From: JBLNBU01 sp050260215
GTDB taxonomy: Bacteria; Pseudomonadota; Alphaproteobacteria; Rhodospirillales; Magnetospirillaceae
Assembly (NCBI GenBank): GCA_050260215.1
Contig: JBLNBU010000158.1
Location: forward strand, 1-16,564
Direction of reading: 5' to 3'
DNA: 16,564 nt
Shown: piece after piece, positions 6,428-13,406 of the stretch
Position numbering within the stretch: position 1 is the stretch's first letter
How the letters are laid out: the number at the start of each line of letters is the position of its first letter
Translations under genes and position numbers: made by a program
The notes under the pieces: model-generated
Databases searched by the model: none
Seen by the model: only the letters and a program-made list of their open reading frames with translations
Told to the model about the DNA's origin: nothing

Positions 6428-7330
6428 ATGGACATCCTCGACTGCCTGGTGGTCGGCGCCGGCCCGGCCGGACTGACCGCAGCCGTCTATCTGGGCCGAT
6501 ACCGCCGCCGCGTCGCCGTGGTCGACGCCGGCCGCAGCCGGGCGGCCCTGATCCCGGTCTCGCACAACCTGGCCCCCTTCCCCGAGGGCATCCGCGGGCC
6601 CGACCTCCTGCGCCGCATGCACGAGGCGGCAAGCCGCTACGGGGCGCCGGCGGTGCCCGGGCAGGTGATCGCCCTGGCCCGTGCACCCGAGGGCTTCCGC
6701 GCCGGCCTGGCCGACGGGGCCGAGCGCCTTGCCCGCTCCGTCCTGCTCGCCACCGGAGTCGTCGACGTCGAGCCGGCCCTGCCGGGGCTGGCCGATGCCA
6801 TCCGCGACGGCTATGTGCGCCACTGCCCCATCTGCGACGGCTGGGAGATCCGCGGCGGGCGCATCGGAGTGATCGGCTTCGGGGCGGGCGGCATGGGCGA
6901 GGCCCTGTTCCTGCGCACCTGGTCCGAGGACGTGACCCTGCTGACCCTGGGCCACCCCATGGACCTGGCCGAGGCCGAGCGGGCCCGGCTGGAAGCCTGC
7001 GGCATCCGCGTGGTCGACACCGCCATCTCCTCGCTGAGCTTGCGCGACGGCCGCATCGAGGCCCTGTGCGCCGCCGGCGGGCTGGAACTGCGGTTCGACA
7101 CCATCTACTCGGCGCTGGGCACCCGGGTCCGCTCGGAGCTGGCGGTCGGCCTGGGCGCCGGGGTGGACGCCACCGGCGGCATCATCACCGACGGCCACCA
7201 GCGTACGACCATCGACGGGGTATGGGCGGCCGGCGACGTGGTCAGCGGTCTCGACCAGGTGGCGGTGGCCATTGGCCAGGCGGCCATCGCCGCCACCGAC
7301 ATCCACCGCTTCCTCGGCATTCCGGGTTAA
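6428..7330 (+). CDS. Thioredoxin-reductase-like FAD/NAD(P) pyridine nucleotide-disulfide oxidoreductase
   Basis: The 300-residue product is a class II pyridine nucleotide-disulfide oxidoreductase. The FAD motif is at the start (VVGAGPAGLTAAVYLGR, 8-24). The redox pair is HCPICDGWE (Cys133 and Cys136), at the same place as CATCDGFF in E. coli TrxB. A second Rossmann motif (GVIGFGAGGMGEALFL) and the C-terminal FAD element VWAAGDVVSGLDQVAVAIGQAA are intact. Unlike typical TrxB, the stretch after the second Rossmann strand (LLTLGHPMDLAEAERARL) lacks the HRRDxFR motif that binds the 2'-phosphate of NADPH, so NADH or another electron donor is likely. No thioredoxin gene is nearby. The ATG at 6428 is chosen by homology although no good ribosome site precedes it; an earlier TTG at 6314 would add a non-homologous segment covering the strong hairpin. 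Confidence 0.88.
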   Translation: MDILDCLVVGAGPAGLTAAVYLGRYRRRVAVVDAGRSRAALIPVSHNLAPFPEGIRGPDLLRRMHEAASRYGAPAVPGQVIALARAPEGFRAGLADGAERLARSVLLATGVVDVEPALPGLADAIRDGYVRHCPICDGWEIRGGRIGVIGFGAGGMGEALFLRTWSEDVTLLTLGHPMDLAEAERARLEACGIRVVDTAISSLSLRDGRIEALCAAGGLELRFDTIYSALGTRVRSELAVGLGAGVDATGGIITDGHQRTTIDGVWAAGDVVSGLDQVAVAIGQAAIAATDIHRFLGIPG

Positions 7331-7332
7331 CC

Positions 7333-7352
7333 GGGAGGGAAGCATCCCTCTT
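7333..7352 (+). terminator. Small hairpin just after the TrxR-like gene
   Basis: GAGGGA (7335-7340) pairs with TCCCTC (7345-7350) around AGCA, and two G-T pairs can extend it. No T-run follows beyond TT. It lies a few bases after the stop codon and would only partly reduce readthrough into the kinase gene. Confidence 0.35.
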
Positions 7353-7433
7353 CGGTGGAATGGCCGACCCACCTCCTCAGGCCAAGTTACAGCACGGGCG
7401 GCGGCGGTTATGGTGCAGGGCGAGGTACGCGGT

Positions 7434-8822
7434 ATGGGTGAGCGCAGCACGGACAGAGACGCGGTGGCCGCCATGGCCGAGCGCATCGAGGGATGGGCCA
7501 GCCCCACCGTCCTCTATGCGCTGCCCGGGCCGACCCTGGTGGGCGCCAACGCCGCCTTCCGCGCCCGCCTGGCCGATGATGCCGGGCTGGAACGCCGGCC
7601 GGAATGGCCGCAGTTCCGCGCCGCCCTGGCCCAGGTCGGGCGCACCGGCACACCGGTGGAACTGGCCGGCGGCGGCGACGACGGGCTGACGCTGCGCTGT
7701 TCCCCGGTGCTGGCCGAAGGCGGCGAGGTCCGCGCCGTGCTGGCCTGGATCGACCCCGGCGCCGAGGCGCGCAGGTCCCACCGCATCCTGGCCACCGCCA
7801 GCCACGACCTGCGCCAGCCCTTCCAGGCCATGCGCTTCTTCCATTCGGTGCTCGACAGCCAGGTGCGCGAGACCAGGCCGCGTCAGACCCTGTCGCTGCT
7901 CGGCCGCGCGCTGGCCTCGGGCGAGCATCTGCTCGACGGGCTGCTGGACATTTCCCGGCTGGATTCGGGTGGCGTCACGGTGCAGCGGCGCCGCGTCGGG
8001 GTGCCCGAACTGGTCGAGGCGCTGGCCCACGAGTTCCGCCACCAGGCCGAGGCCCGCCGGCTGTCGCTGCGCGTCCGCACCATCGCCGCCGAGGTCGACA
8101 CCGACCCCGTCCTGCTGGAGCGCATCCTGCGCCAGTTGCTGGGCAACGCCATCCGCTTTACCGAAACCGGCGGCGTGCTGCTGGCGGCGCGTCGCCGCGG
8201 CGGCTCCATCCGCTTCGAGGTCTGGGACACCGGCCCCGGCATCCCCGCAGACCGCCAGGGCACCATCTTCGACGACTTCACCCAGTTCGGCACCGGATCG
8301 GCGGGCGGATCGGGGCTGGGGCTGGCGATCGTGCGCCGGCTGGCGCGCCTGCTGGAGGCGCCGGTGGCGGTGCGCTCGAAGCCGGGCGGCGGTTCGGTGT
8401 TCACCCTGTCGGTCCCCGCCGGCGAGGTCGAGGCGGCCACGCCGCCCCAGGAAACGCTGGACGGCACCACCGTGCTGGTGGTCGACGACGACACCATGGT
8501 GCTCACCGGCCTGGAGATGATGCTGGGCAGCTGGGGCATCCGGGTGCTGTCCGCCGCCGACATGGACGGGGCGCTGGGCCAACTGGCCGACGGTGATCCC
8601 GATCTGGTGCTGACCGATCTCAGGCTGCGCGGCAGTTCGGGCTTCGAGGTGGTCGACCGGGTCCGCGCCCGCCTGCGCCGCCAGGTTCCCGCCCTGGTGC
8701 TGACCGGTGAGACCGGCACCGGCGAACTGGTCGAGGGCCGGCGGCGCGGCATCGGCTTCCTGCACAAGCCGATCCAGGGCGGCCCCTTGCGCGACGCCAT
8801 CGCCGGGGCCATCAGGGGGTAA
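7434..8822 (+). CDS. Hybrid sensor histidine kinase with C-terminal receiver domain
   Basis: The ATG at 7434 is preferred because GAGG (7422-7425) lies eight bases upstream; an ATG at 7410 is also in frame. The 462-residue protein has an N-terminal PAS-like segment (about 20-108) without transmembrane helices, so it should be cytoplasmic. The dimerisation/phosphoacceptor motif is ASHDLRQPFQAM (His124). ATPase motifs are QLLGNAIRFTETGG (N box, Asn238), VWDTGPGIP (G1, Asp265), FDDFTQFGTG (F) and GGSGLGLAIVRRLA (G2). A receiver follows (345-462) with the acidic pocket VVDDD, phosphoacceptor Asp395 (LVLTDLRL), Thr424 (LVLTGE) and Lys445 (LHKPI). All catalytic residues are present. No separate response regulator or HPt gene is in the window, so the output is unknown. 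It lies 103 bases after the TrxR-like gene on the same strand. Confidence 0.95.
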   Translation: MGERSTDRDAVAAMAERIEGWASPTVLYALPGPTLVGANAAFRARLADDAGLERRPEWPQFRAALAQVGRTGTPVELAGGGDDGLTLRCSPVLAEGGEVRAVLAWIDPGAEARRSHRILATASHDLRQPFQAMRFFHSVLDSQVRETRPRQTLSLLGRALASGEHLLDGLLDISRLDSGGVTVQRRRVGVPELVEALAHEFRHQAEARRLSLRVRTIAAEVDTDPVLLERILRQLLGNAIRFTETGGVLLAARRRGGSIRFEVWDTGPGIPADRQGTIFDDFTQFGTGSAGGSGLGLAIVRRLARLLEAPVAVRSKPGGGSVFTLSVPAGEVEAATPPQETLDGTTVLVVDDDTMVLTGLEMMLGSWGIRVLSAADMDGALGQLADGDPDLVLTDLRLRGSSGFEVVDRVRARLRRQVPALVLTGETGTGELVEGRRRGIGFLHKPIQGGPLRDAIAGAIRG

Positions 8823-8908
8823 GTCCCTCCCCCGTTGGTGCGGCTTTGCCATGCCGCCGGGCAGGGCCATATGCACCCAAGGAGAAGATCGATGTGCGGA
8901 GGAGTGCG

Positions 8909-9085
8909 ATGCTCTACTGGGCCGCCGTCTTCCTGATCATCGCCATCGTCGCCGCAATCTTCGGATTCGGCGGCATCGCCAGCACTGCCGGCGGGGTGGC
9001 GCAGATCCTGTTCTTCATCTTCCTGGTGCTGTTCGTGATCTCGATCGTGGTCGGCCTGTTCCGCGGCCGGCGCCCGAGATTGTGA
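8909..9085 (+). CDS. DUF1328 small membrane protein (YtjA family)
   Basis: A 58-residue protein with a strong ribosome site, GGAGGAG at 8898-8904, four bases before the ATG at 8909. It begins MLYWAAVFLIIAIVAAIFGF, followed by GGIASTAGGVAQILFFIFLV and a basic tail ending in GRRPRL. That is two membrane helices joined by a Gly/Ala turn, matching the DUF1328/YtjA family in sequence and length. The family is widespread in proteobacteria, often linked to envelope stress, but has no established biochemical role. It is 86 bases after the kinase gene on the same strand, and a strong terminator follows. Confidence 0.92.
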   Translation: MLYWAAVFLIIAIVAAIFGFGGIASTAGGVAQILFFIFLVLFVISIVVGLFRGRRPRL

Positions 9086-9093
9086 GGAGCGGC

Positions 9094-9119
9094 GGATGGG
9101 GGGCTTTCGCCCCCCATCC
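9094..9119. terminator. Perfect 11-bp GC hairpin between convergent genes (bidirectional terminator)
   Basis: GGATGGGGGGC (9094-9104) pairs exactly with GCCCCCCATCC (9109-9119) around a TTTC loop. It sits between the end of the DUF1328 gene and the end of the - strand lipoprotein gene, which stops at 9122. The stem is very stable, but no T-run follows on either strand. Confidence 0.75.
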
Positions 9120-9121
9120 CT

Positions 9122-9748
9122 CTATCTGCCCACCCTGTAGCCCAGGCTGCGCAGGAAGGCGGCCGAGGCCGCCGGATCGGGGTCGGCGACGCCTGACTTG
9201 GCCAACCGGGCGATCGCCGACGAGCGCAGCATGTCATCGGCGGCCTTTTTCATGCACAGCATGTAGACGGTCTCGATGCTGTCCTGGGTCACCGACTTGT
9301 CCGGGTCGAACCGGGCGCTGAAGCTGCCCAGCCGCGCGCCGGCACCGTCGAACAGGTCAAGCGCACAGCCCACCTTCAGCATGTTGTCGTAGCGCGAGAA
9401 CTTGGCGCTGCCCATGGGGCGGACGATCAGCTGCGGCTTGATCTCTGGCTGGTTGGTGGCCACCGACTGGAAGGCTTGGGCCAGCACGCCGCGGGTAGCG
9501 CGCTCCATGGCCTCGCCCTCCTTGGTGGTGCCTTCCTTGGGCGCGGAGAAATAGTGGCTTTCGACCAGCAGCTTGCGCTCCATGTCCTCCTTGGAGACGT
9601 GGAGCAGCACCCGGGCGTTCAGCGGCGCCGAAATTCCCGCCGGGGCGGTGACCTTGATCTCCTCCTTGTCGGGCAGGCCGCCCAGTCCCAGGCAGCCGGA
9701 CAGCGCCGCCGCCACCGGCAGCACCACGGCCCATTTCATGTCCCTCAT
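9122..9748 (-). CDS. Putative outer-membrane lipoprotein of unknown function
   Basis: The ATG at 9748 has GAGG five bases upstream on the - strand and gives 208 residues. The start MRDMKWAVVLPVAAALSGC is a lipoprotein signal peptide with lipobox LSGC (Cys19), so the mature protein should be lipid-anchored in the periplasm. The rest is a mixed alpha/beta domain without a motif I can name: an early VTAPAGISAPLNARVLLHV strand pair, a central PEIKPQLIVRPMGSAKFSRYD segment, and a DLFDGAGARLGSF strand followed by a helix with VYMLCMKKAADDMLRSS. That strand-rich order with a late helix resembles small assembly or LptE-like lipoproteins, but the likeness is only general. It lies 79 bases after the chemoreceptor stop and could share its transcript. 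Confidence 0.85.
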   Translation of the reverse strand: MRDMKWAVVLPVAAALSGCLGLGGLPDKEEIKVTAPAGISAPLNARVLLHVSKEDMERKLLVESHYFSAPKEGTTKEGEAMERATRGVLAQAFQSVATNQPEIKPQLIVRPMGSAKFSRYDNMLKVGCALDLFDGAGARLGSFSARFDPDKSVTQDSIETVYMLCMKKAADDMLRSSAIARLAKSGVADPDPAASAAFLRSLGYRVGR

Positions 9749-9827
9749 CCCGACCTCGCGCGCGTCGCCTCACTCCATGGGCGCAAACCATAGCACCGGC
9801 CGGCCCGCACCGCCACGGGCGCCGGTT

Positions 9828-11726
9828 TCAGGCGACCTTGAAGAAGCCCATCAGGCGGCCCAGCTCGCGCGATTGCTCCTCGAGCGAATGGGCGGCGGCG
9901 GCCGACTCCTCGACCAGGGCGGCGTTCTGCTGGGTCATCTCGTCCATCTGGGTGACCGCGGCGTTGACCTGGTCGATGCCGCTGGCCTGTTCCTGCGACG
10001 CGGCGGCGATCTCGGCGACGATATCGGCGACCCGCTTCACGCCGCCCAGGATGTCGTCCAACGTCTTGCCCGCCCCCTTGACCAGGTCGGCGCCCTGCTG
10101 GACTTCGTCGGTGCTTTCGCCGATCAGGCCCTTGATCTCCTTGGACGCCTGGGCCGAGCGCTGGGCCAAGTTGCGCACCTCCTGGGCCACCACCGCAAAG
10201 CCCTTGCCGGCGTCGCCGGCGCGAGCCGCCTCGACCGCGGCATTCAAGGCCAGCAGGTTGGTCTGGAAGGCAATCTCGTCGATCATGCCGACGATGTCGC
10301 CGATCTTCTGGCTGGACGCCTCGATGCGGGCCATGGCCGAGATGGCGTCGGACACCACCTGGCCGCCGCCGGCCGCCACCTCGCGGGCGCCCGACGCCAG
10401 CTGGTTGGCCTGCTGGGCGTTGGAGGAGTTCTGGCGCACGGTGGCCGCCAGTTCCTCCATGGAGGCCGCCGTCTCCTGCAGGCTCGACGCCTGCTGTTCC
10501 GAGCGCTCGGACAGGTCCTGCGACCCGGCGGCGACCTCGGAGGCGGCGCTGGCGATCTGGCCCGCGGCCTTGTTGATGTTGGTGACGATCTCGGACAGCT
10601 TGTCGGCGGTCTTGTTGACGTCGCCCTTGAGCTGGCCGAACAGCCCACCGTACTGGGCGGTGATGCGCCGCGTCAGGTTGCCGTCGGCCACCGAGGACAG
10701 CACCGCCGCCACGTCCTTCAGCGCGGCGCCGGTCTGCGCCAGCAGATTGTTGATGCCCTCGCACAAGGTCAGCAGGAAGCCGTCCTTGCCGGCCAGATCG
10801 ATGCGGCGCTCGAGGTCGCCACCCGACGCGGCCCGGGCCACCTCGGCCACCTCGGCGACGATGGCGGCCTCGCGCGCCCGCTGGGCGGCCTCGGCCTGGC
10901 GCTCGGCCTCCTCGCGGGCCTTCTGCTCGGCCTCCATGCGCACCTTGTCGATGGCGTTCTGCTTGAACACCTGCACGGCCTTGGCGATGTCACCCACTTC
11001 ATCGCGGCGCCCCAGCCCGACGATCTCGACGCCGTGGTCGCCCTGCACCAGCCGGCCCATGGCCCCCAGGATGCCCGACAGCGGCAGGGTGATCGAACGG
11101 GTGATCGCCACCGCCAACGCGATGCCCAGCGCCAGCGCCAGGCCGGCAGCGACCAGGGCTAGGGTGCGGTTGCGGCTGGCGGTCTCGGTGGCGGACTGGT
11201 ACTCCTGCTTGGCCACCCGCTCCTGCAAGGCGACCAGTTCACCGACCACCTTGTCGAGCGGCAGGAAGCGCTGGGTGCCCTCGGAGGTCAACAGGGCGCG
11301 GGCGCCGGCATCGTCACCACCGGCGAACAGGCCCAGCACCCGGGTCTTGACCTCGCGATAGGCGGCCAGGCGGACCACCAGGTCGTCGGCCAGCACCTTT
11401 TCCTCGGGCGTCAGCGTGGTGTCGTAGTACTCCTTCCACACCTGGTCGATTTCCTTGTCGAAAGCGGCCATGTCCTCGAGCAGGCGGGCCCGCTGGGCGG
11501 CGTCGGTGTCGAACATCGACATGATGCGGATGCGAATGCGGAACAGGTCGCGCTGTACCGTCGACAACTGGGCCAGGCAGATGGTGCGGTCCTCGTAGAC
11601 CGTCTTCAACCCGGCAAGGATCGACGACATGCCCGACAGGCCCACCGCCGCCACCGCGACCAGGAACACGGCCATGACCGCGGTCAGAATGGTCAGCCGG
11701 CCACCCATGCGCATTCCAGAGAACAT
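9828..11726 (-). CDS. Methyl-accepting chemotaxis protein with 4-helix-bundle-type sensor and multiple HAMP units
   Basis: The start is the ATG at 11726, which has GGGGAGG five bases upstream; a longer frame begins at 11813 but has no such site. The 632-residue receptor has a first membrane helix at about 11-30, a periplasmic helical sensor of about 155 residues (probably the 4HB_MCP type) and a second membrane helix at about 188-208. A HAMP domain follows (209-262), then a long Ala/Glu-rich helix and at least one more HAMP-like unit (SVADGNLTRRI). The cytoplasmic signalling tip is very conserved: QTNLLALNAAVEAARAGDAG, GKGFAVVAQEVRNLAQRSA and KEIKGLI, where CheW and CheA bind. The C-terminus (GRLMGFFKVA) lacks an NWETF-type CheR tether. 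Its ligand cannot be predicted. No che genes are in the window, so it acts with a remote chemotaxis cluster. Confidence 0.97.
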   Translation of the reverse strand: MFSGMRMGGRLTILTAVMAVFLVAVAAVGLSGMSSILAGLKTVYEDRTICLAQLSTVQRDLFRIRIRIMSMFDTDAAQRARLLEDMAAFDKEIDQVWKEYYDTTLTPEEKVLADDLVVRLAAYREVKTRVLGLFAGGDDAGARALLTSEGTQRFLPLDKVVGELVALQERVAKQEYQSATETASRNRTLALVAAGLALALGIALAVAITRSITLPLSGILGAMGRLVQGDHGVEIVGLGRRDEVGDIAKAVQVFKQNAIDKVRMEAEQKAREEAERQAEAAQRAREAAIVAEVAEVARAASGGDLERRIDLAGKDGFLLTLCEGINNLLAQTGAALKDVAAVLSSVADGNLTRRITAQYGGLFGQLKGDVNKTADKLSEIVTNINKAAGQIASAASEVAAGSQDLSERSEQQASSLQETAASMEELAATVRQNSSNAQQANQLASGAREVAAGGGQVVSDAISAMARIEASSQKIGDIVGMIDEIAFQTNLLALNAAVEAARAGDAGKGFAVVAQEVRNLAQRSAQASKEIKGLIGESTDEVQQGADLVKGAGKTLDDILGGVKRVADIVAEIAAASQEQASGIDQVNAAVTQMDEMTQQNAALVEESAAAAHSLEEQSRELGRLMGFFKVA

Positions 11727-11752
11727 CAGATCCTCCCCATCCAATCGGGTGG

Positions 11753-11813
11753 ATCGTAGCAAGGCGCAATGGCGGGCTGAACTGGAAAATAGGCGGAGAC
11801 AGGAGTTGCCCAA
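11753..11813 (-). promoter_or_regulatory. Candidate promoter region of the chemoreceptor gene
   Basis: Two weak sigma70-like pairs are visible on the - strand: TTGGGC (11813-11808) with TATTTT (11791-11786), spacing 16, and TTCAGC (11781-11776) with TACGAT (11758-11753), spacing 17. Each matches the consensus at about seven of twelve bases. No clear flagellar-sigma motif was recognised. Confidence 0.25.
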
Positions 11814-11845
11814 AATAATGGCCAGAGATGGCGATGCTTATTTTG
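11811..11845. repeat. 8-bp inverted repeat upstream of the chemoreceptor gene
   Basis: CAAAATAA (11811-11818) and TTATTTTG (11838-11845) are exact inverted repeats with 19 bases between them, in the AT-rich region before the MCP start. The spacer itself contains a short GCC/GGC pairing. It could be a regulator site or an RNA stem near the 5' end. Confidence 0.5.
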
Positions 11846-11860
11846 CAGGCACCAGAAGTG

Positions 11861-11890
11861 AAAAGGCCGGCCACCTTGCGGGGCCGGCCT
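11861..11890 (-). terminator. Intrinsic terminator of the speDE operon
   Basis: On the - strand AGGCCGGCC (11890-11882) pairs exactly with GGCCGGCCT (11872-11864) around a 9-base loop, followed by T residues (11864-11861). It is 26 bases after the speE stop, the normal place for a Rho-independent terminator. Confidence 0.88.
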
Positions 11891-11915
11891 CATCCATCAG
11901 AAAATACTGATCAAG

Positions 11916-12764
11916 TCAGTCCTTGATCAGGTCCTGGACGAACTTCGGCAGCGCGAAGGCCGCCTGGTGGATGTCCGGGGTATAGTAGCGGGTGGTGACC
12001 GGCGCCGCCTGGAAGCGGGCGCGGATGGTCTCGGCGCTTTCGCGGCGCGGCCGCTCGGACCGGCAGGCCCAGCCCAGTGCCATGAATCCGCCCACATAGG
12101 TTGGCACCGCGGCGACGAAGAAGCCGACATCCTTGTAGTGCGGCTTGCGCCGGCGATAGGTGTCGGTGACTTCCTGCCCCTGCATGAACGGCACGCCGTT
12201 CTGATTGACGATGATGCCGTCCTCGGTCAGGCAGCGGGCGCAGTCCTTGTAGAACGCCTCGGTGAACAATACTTCGCCCGGGCCGATCGGATCGGTCGAA
12301 TCGACGACGATCAGGTCGAACTTGCGGTCGGTATTGGCCATGAACTCGATGCCGTCGGCGATGATGACCTCGGTGCGCGGGTCCTCGAAGGCCCCGTCCG
12401 AGACTGACGGCATGTACTTGCGGCAGAACTCGACCACGCCGGCGTCGATTTCGACCAGCACGGCCTGCTCGACACCCTTGTGCTTGAGGATCTCGCGCAG
12501 CATGCCGCCGTCGCCGCCGCCGACCACGCACGCCGTCTTGACGTTGCCGTGGGCATAGATGGGCAGGTGGGCCAGCATCTCGTGGTAGACGAACTCGTCG
12601 CCGGTGGTGACCTGGATCACCCCGTCGAGAGCCAGCACGCGGCCGAAATGGGGGGTTTCGAACAGGACGATCTCCTGCAACCCCCCTTCCGACCGGTACA
12701 GTTCCTTGCCGACCAGGAAGGCCTGCTGCCAGTGGTCGTACAGTTTTTCCTGGAACCAACTCAC
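11916..12764 (-). CDS. speE: Spermidine synthase (polyamine aminopropyltransferase)
   Basis: A GTG start at 12764 overlaps the speD stop (GTGA), giving 282 residues, normal for SpeE. It transfers the aminopropyl group from decarboxylated S-adenosylmethionine to putrescine to make spermidine, in the cytoplasm. Visible motifs are WFQEKLYDHW at the start, VLALDGVIQVTTGDEFVYHE (43-62, substrate-binding loop with Glu and Tyr), VVGGGDGGMLREILKH (80-95, nucleotide-type binding loop), VLVEID (102-107) and VVDSTDPIGPGEVLFTEAFY (153-172), where Asp155 and Asp158 are the catalytic and amine-binding residues. The longer frame reaching 13070 runs through speD and is rejected because family homology begins at residue SWFQ. 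Paired with speD, this gives a complete route from SAM and putrescine to spermidine. An intrinsic terminator follows. Confidence 0.97.
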   Translation of the reverse strand: MSWFQEKLYDHWQQAFLVGKELYRSEGGLQEIVLFETPHFGRVLALDGVIQVTTGDEFVYHEMLAHLPIYAHGNVKTACVVGGGDGGMLREILKHKGVEQAVLVEIDAGVVEFCRKYMPSVSDGAFEDPRTEVIIADGIEFMANTDRKFDLIVVDSTDPIGPGEVLFTEAFYKDCARCLTEDGIIVNQNGVPFMQGQEVTDTYRRRKPHYKDVGFFVAAVPTYVGGFMALGWACRSERPRRESAETIRARFQAAPVTTRYYTPDIHQAAFALPKFVQDLIKD

Positions 12765-13252
12765 GGGGTCAGCCCCCGCTTGTTCTCGGCCAGGGTGACG
12801 AATTCCGGCGTGAAGGCTTCCTTCAGGATCGGAATCGCCTTGTAGGGGTCGCAGTCGCCGCACATGAACACGTCGAGCGCAGCATAGCCCCGCTCGGGCC
12901 ACGAATGGATCGAGATATGGGACTCGGCCAGCACCAGAACGCCGGAAATACCGCCGTTGGGCTGGAAGTGATGCAGGTGGCAGTGGAGGATCGTCGCCCC
13001 CGCCACAATCGCCGACTCGCGCAGCGCCGCCTCGACCAGTTCGATGTCGTCCAGCTTGGACGCACCCCACAAGTCGATAAGCAAGTGCGTACCGGCGAAC
13101 TTAACGCCGTTGCGCGAAACATAGTAATCTTTGCCGTTGTCGGCGACGGGCCAATTCTGGCCGTCTTCGTTGGCGGCGCTCACGGTGCCTTGGGTATTAT
13201 TCGGAGCGGATTCCGAATGCATCCCCAGTTGGGCGGCAAGAGCGTGAAGCAT
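12761..13252 (-). CDS. speD: S-adenosylmethionine decarboxylase proenzyme, pyruvoyl-dependent, with N-terminal extension
   Basis: The ATG at 13252 has GGAGG six bases upstream, so the 163-residue product starts here. It makes decarboxylated SAM, the aminopropyl donor for SpeE. The self-cleaving centre is LAESHISIHSWPE: cleavage between Glu110 and Ser111 would turn Ser111 into the pyruvoyl group. His116 and Cys131 (VFMCGDCD) match the proton-handling residues of the class 1 bacterial enzyme. Canonical short enzymes have about 120-130 residues and begin near GTHLLIDLWGAS; here about 50 residues precede this (MLHALAAQLGMHSESAPN then a polar stretch). The extra part has no recognised motif. The next in-frame Met (residue 11) lacks a comparable ribosome site. 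The gene overlaps speE by four bases and has its own promoter region upstream. Confidence 0.96.
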   Translation of the reverse strand: MLHALAAQLGMHSESAPNNTQGTVSAANEDGQNWPVADNGKDYYVSRNGVKFAGTHLLIDLWGASKLDDIELVEAALRESAIVAGATILHCHLHHFQPNGGISGVLVLAESHISIHSWPERGYAALDVFMCGDCDPYKAIPILKEAFTPEFVTLAENKRGLTP

Positions 13253-13286
13253 TGCTCCCCTCCAAACCAGTAGATGGACCAGAAAG

Positions 13287-13338
13287 AGGGGGTTTATCTA
13301 TGTTTTTCCCCCCCGATGCAAGCGAAAAATAACCCCCT
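13287..13338. repeat. Interrupted inverted repeat flanking the speDE promoter
   Basis: AGGGGGTTTAT (13287-13297) and ATAACCCCCT (13329-13338) are inverted repeats with one extra T in the first arm. One arm overlaps the proposed -10 box and the other lies just upstream of the -35 box. The placement fits a repressor site pair; no regulator is identified. Confidence 0.4.
13293..13321 (-). promoter_or_regulatory. Likely promoter of speDE
   Basis: On the - strand TTGCAT (13321-13316) and GATAAA (13298-13293) are separated by 17 bases, about 40 bases before the speD start. The pair is a reasonable sigma70-type match. A run of G residues and an A-run fill the spacer. Confidence 0.5.
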
Positions 13339-13341
13339 GGC

Positions 13342-13352
13342 CGGATAATCCG
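13342..13352. repeat. 11-bp near-palindrome CGGATAATCCG in the speD upstream gap
   Basis: CGGAT-A-ATCCG has perfect 5-bp arms around one base. It lies between the end of the large AMIN/helical-repeat gene and the speDE promoter. Its length suits a dimeric regulator site more than a terminator, since an RNA stem with a one-base loop cannot form well. Confidence 0.3.
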
Positions 13353-13406
13353 CCGCCCTCGCCGGGCCCGCCGATTCCCCGTTTATTTTCAACCGGTTGG
13401 CCGAGG

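Larger units (their letters stand above)
11727..11915 (-). other. Non-coding gap between speE and the chemoreceptor gene
   Basis: This 189-base region contains the speDE terminator, an AT-rich inverted repeat and weak promoter candidates for the chemoreceptor. Its AT content is clearly above that of the neighbouring genes. No small gene is supported. Confidence 0.6.

Noticed and set aside
8823..8908. Possible terminator between the kinase and DUF1328 genes (GCGGC ... GCCGC)
   Set aside because: The stem is only 5 bp with an 8-base loop and no T-run; such short GC stems are expected by chance here.
11727..11813. Longer N-terminus for the chemoreceptor starting at 11813
   Set aside because: The added residues are not hydrophobic or family-like, and a strong ribosome site lies directly before the ATG at 11726.
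12765..13070. Longer N-terminus for SpeE (to 13070)
   Set aside because: This segment overlaps speD out of frame, and spermidine synthase homology starts at the GTG at 12764.
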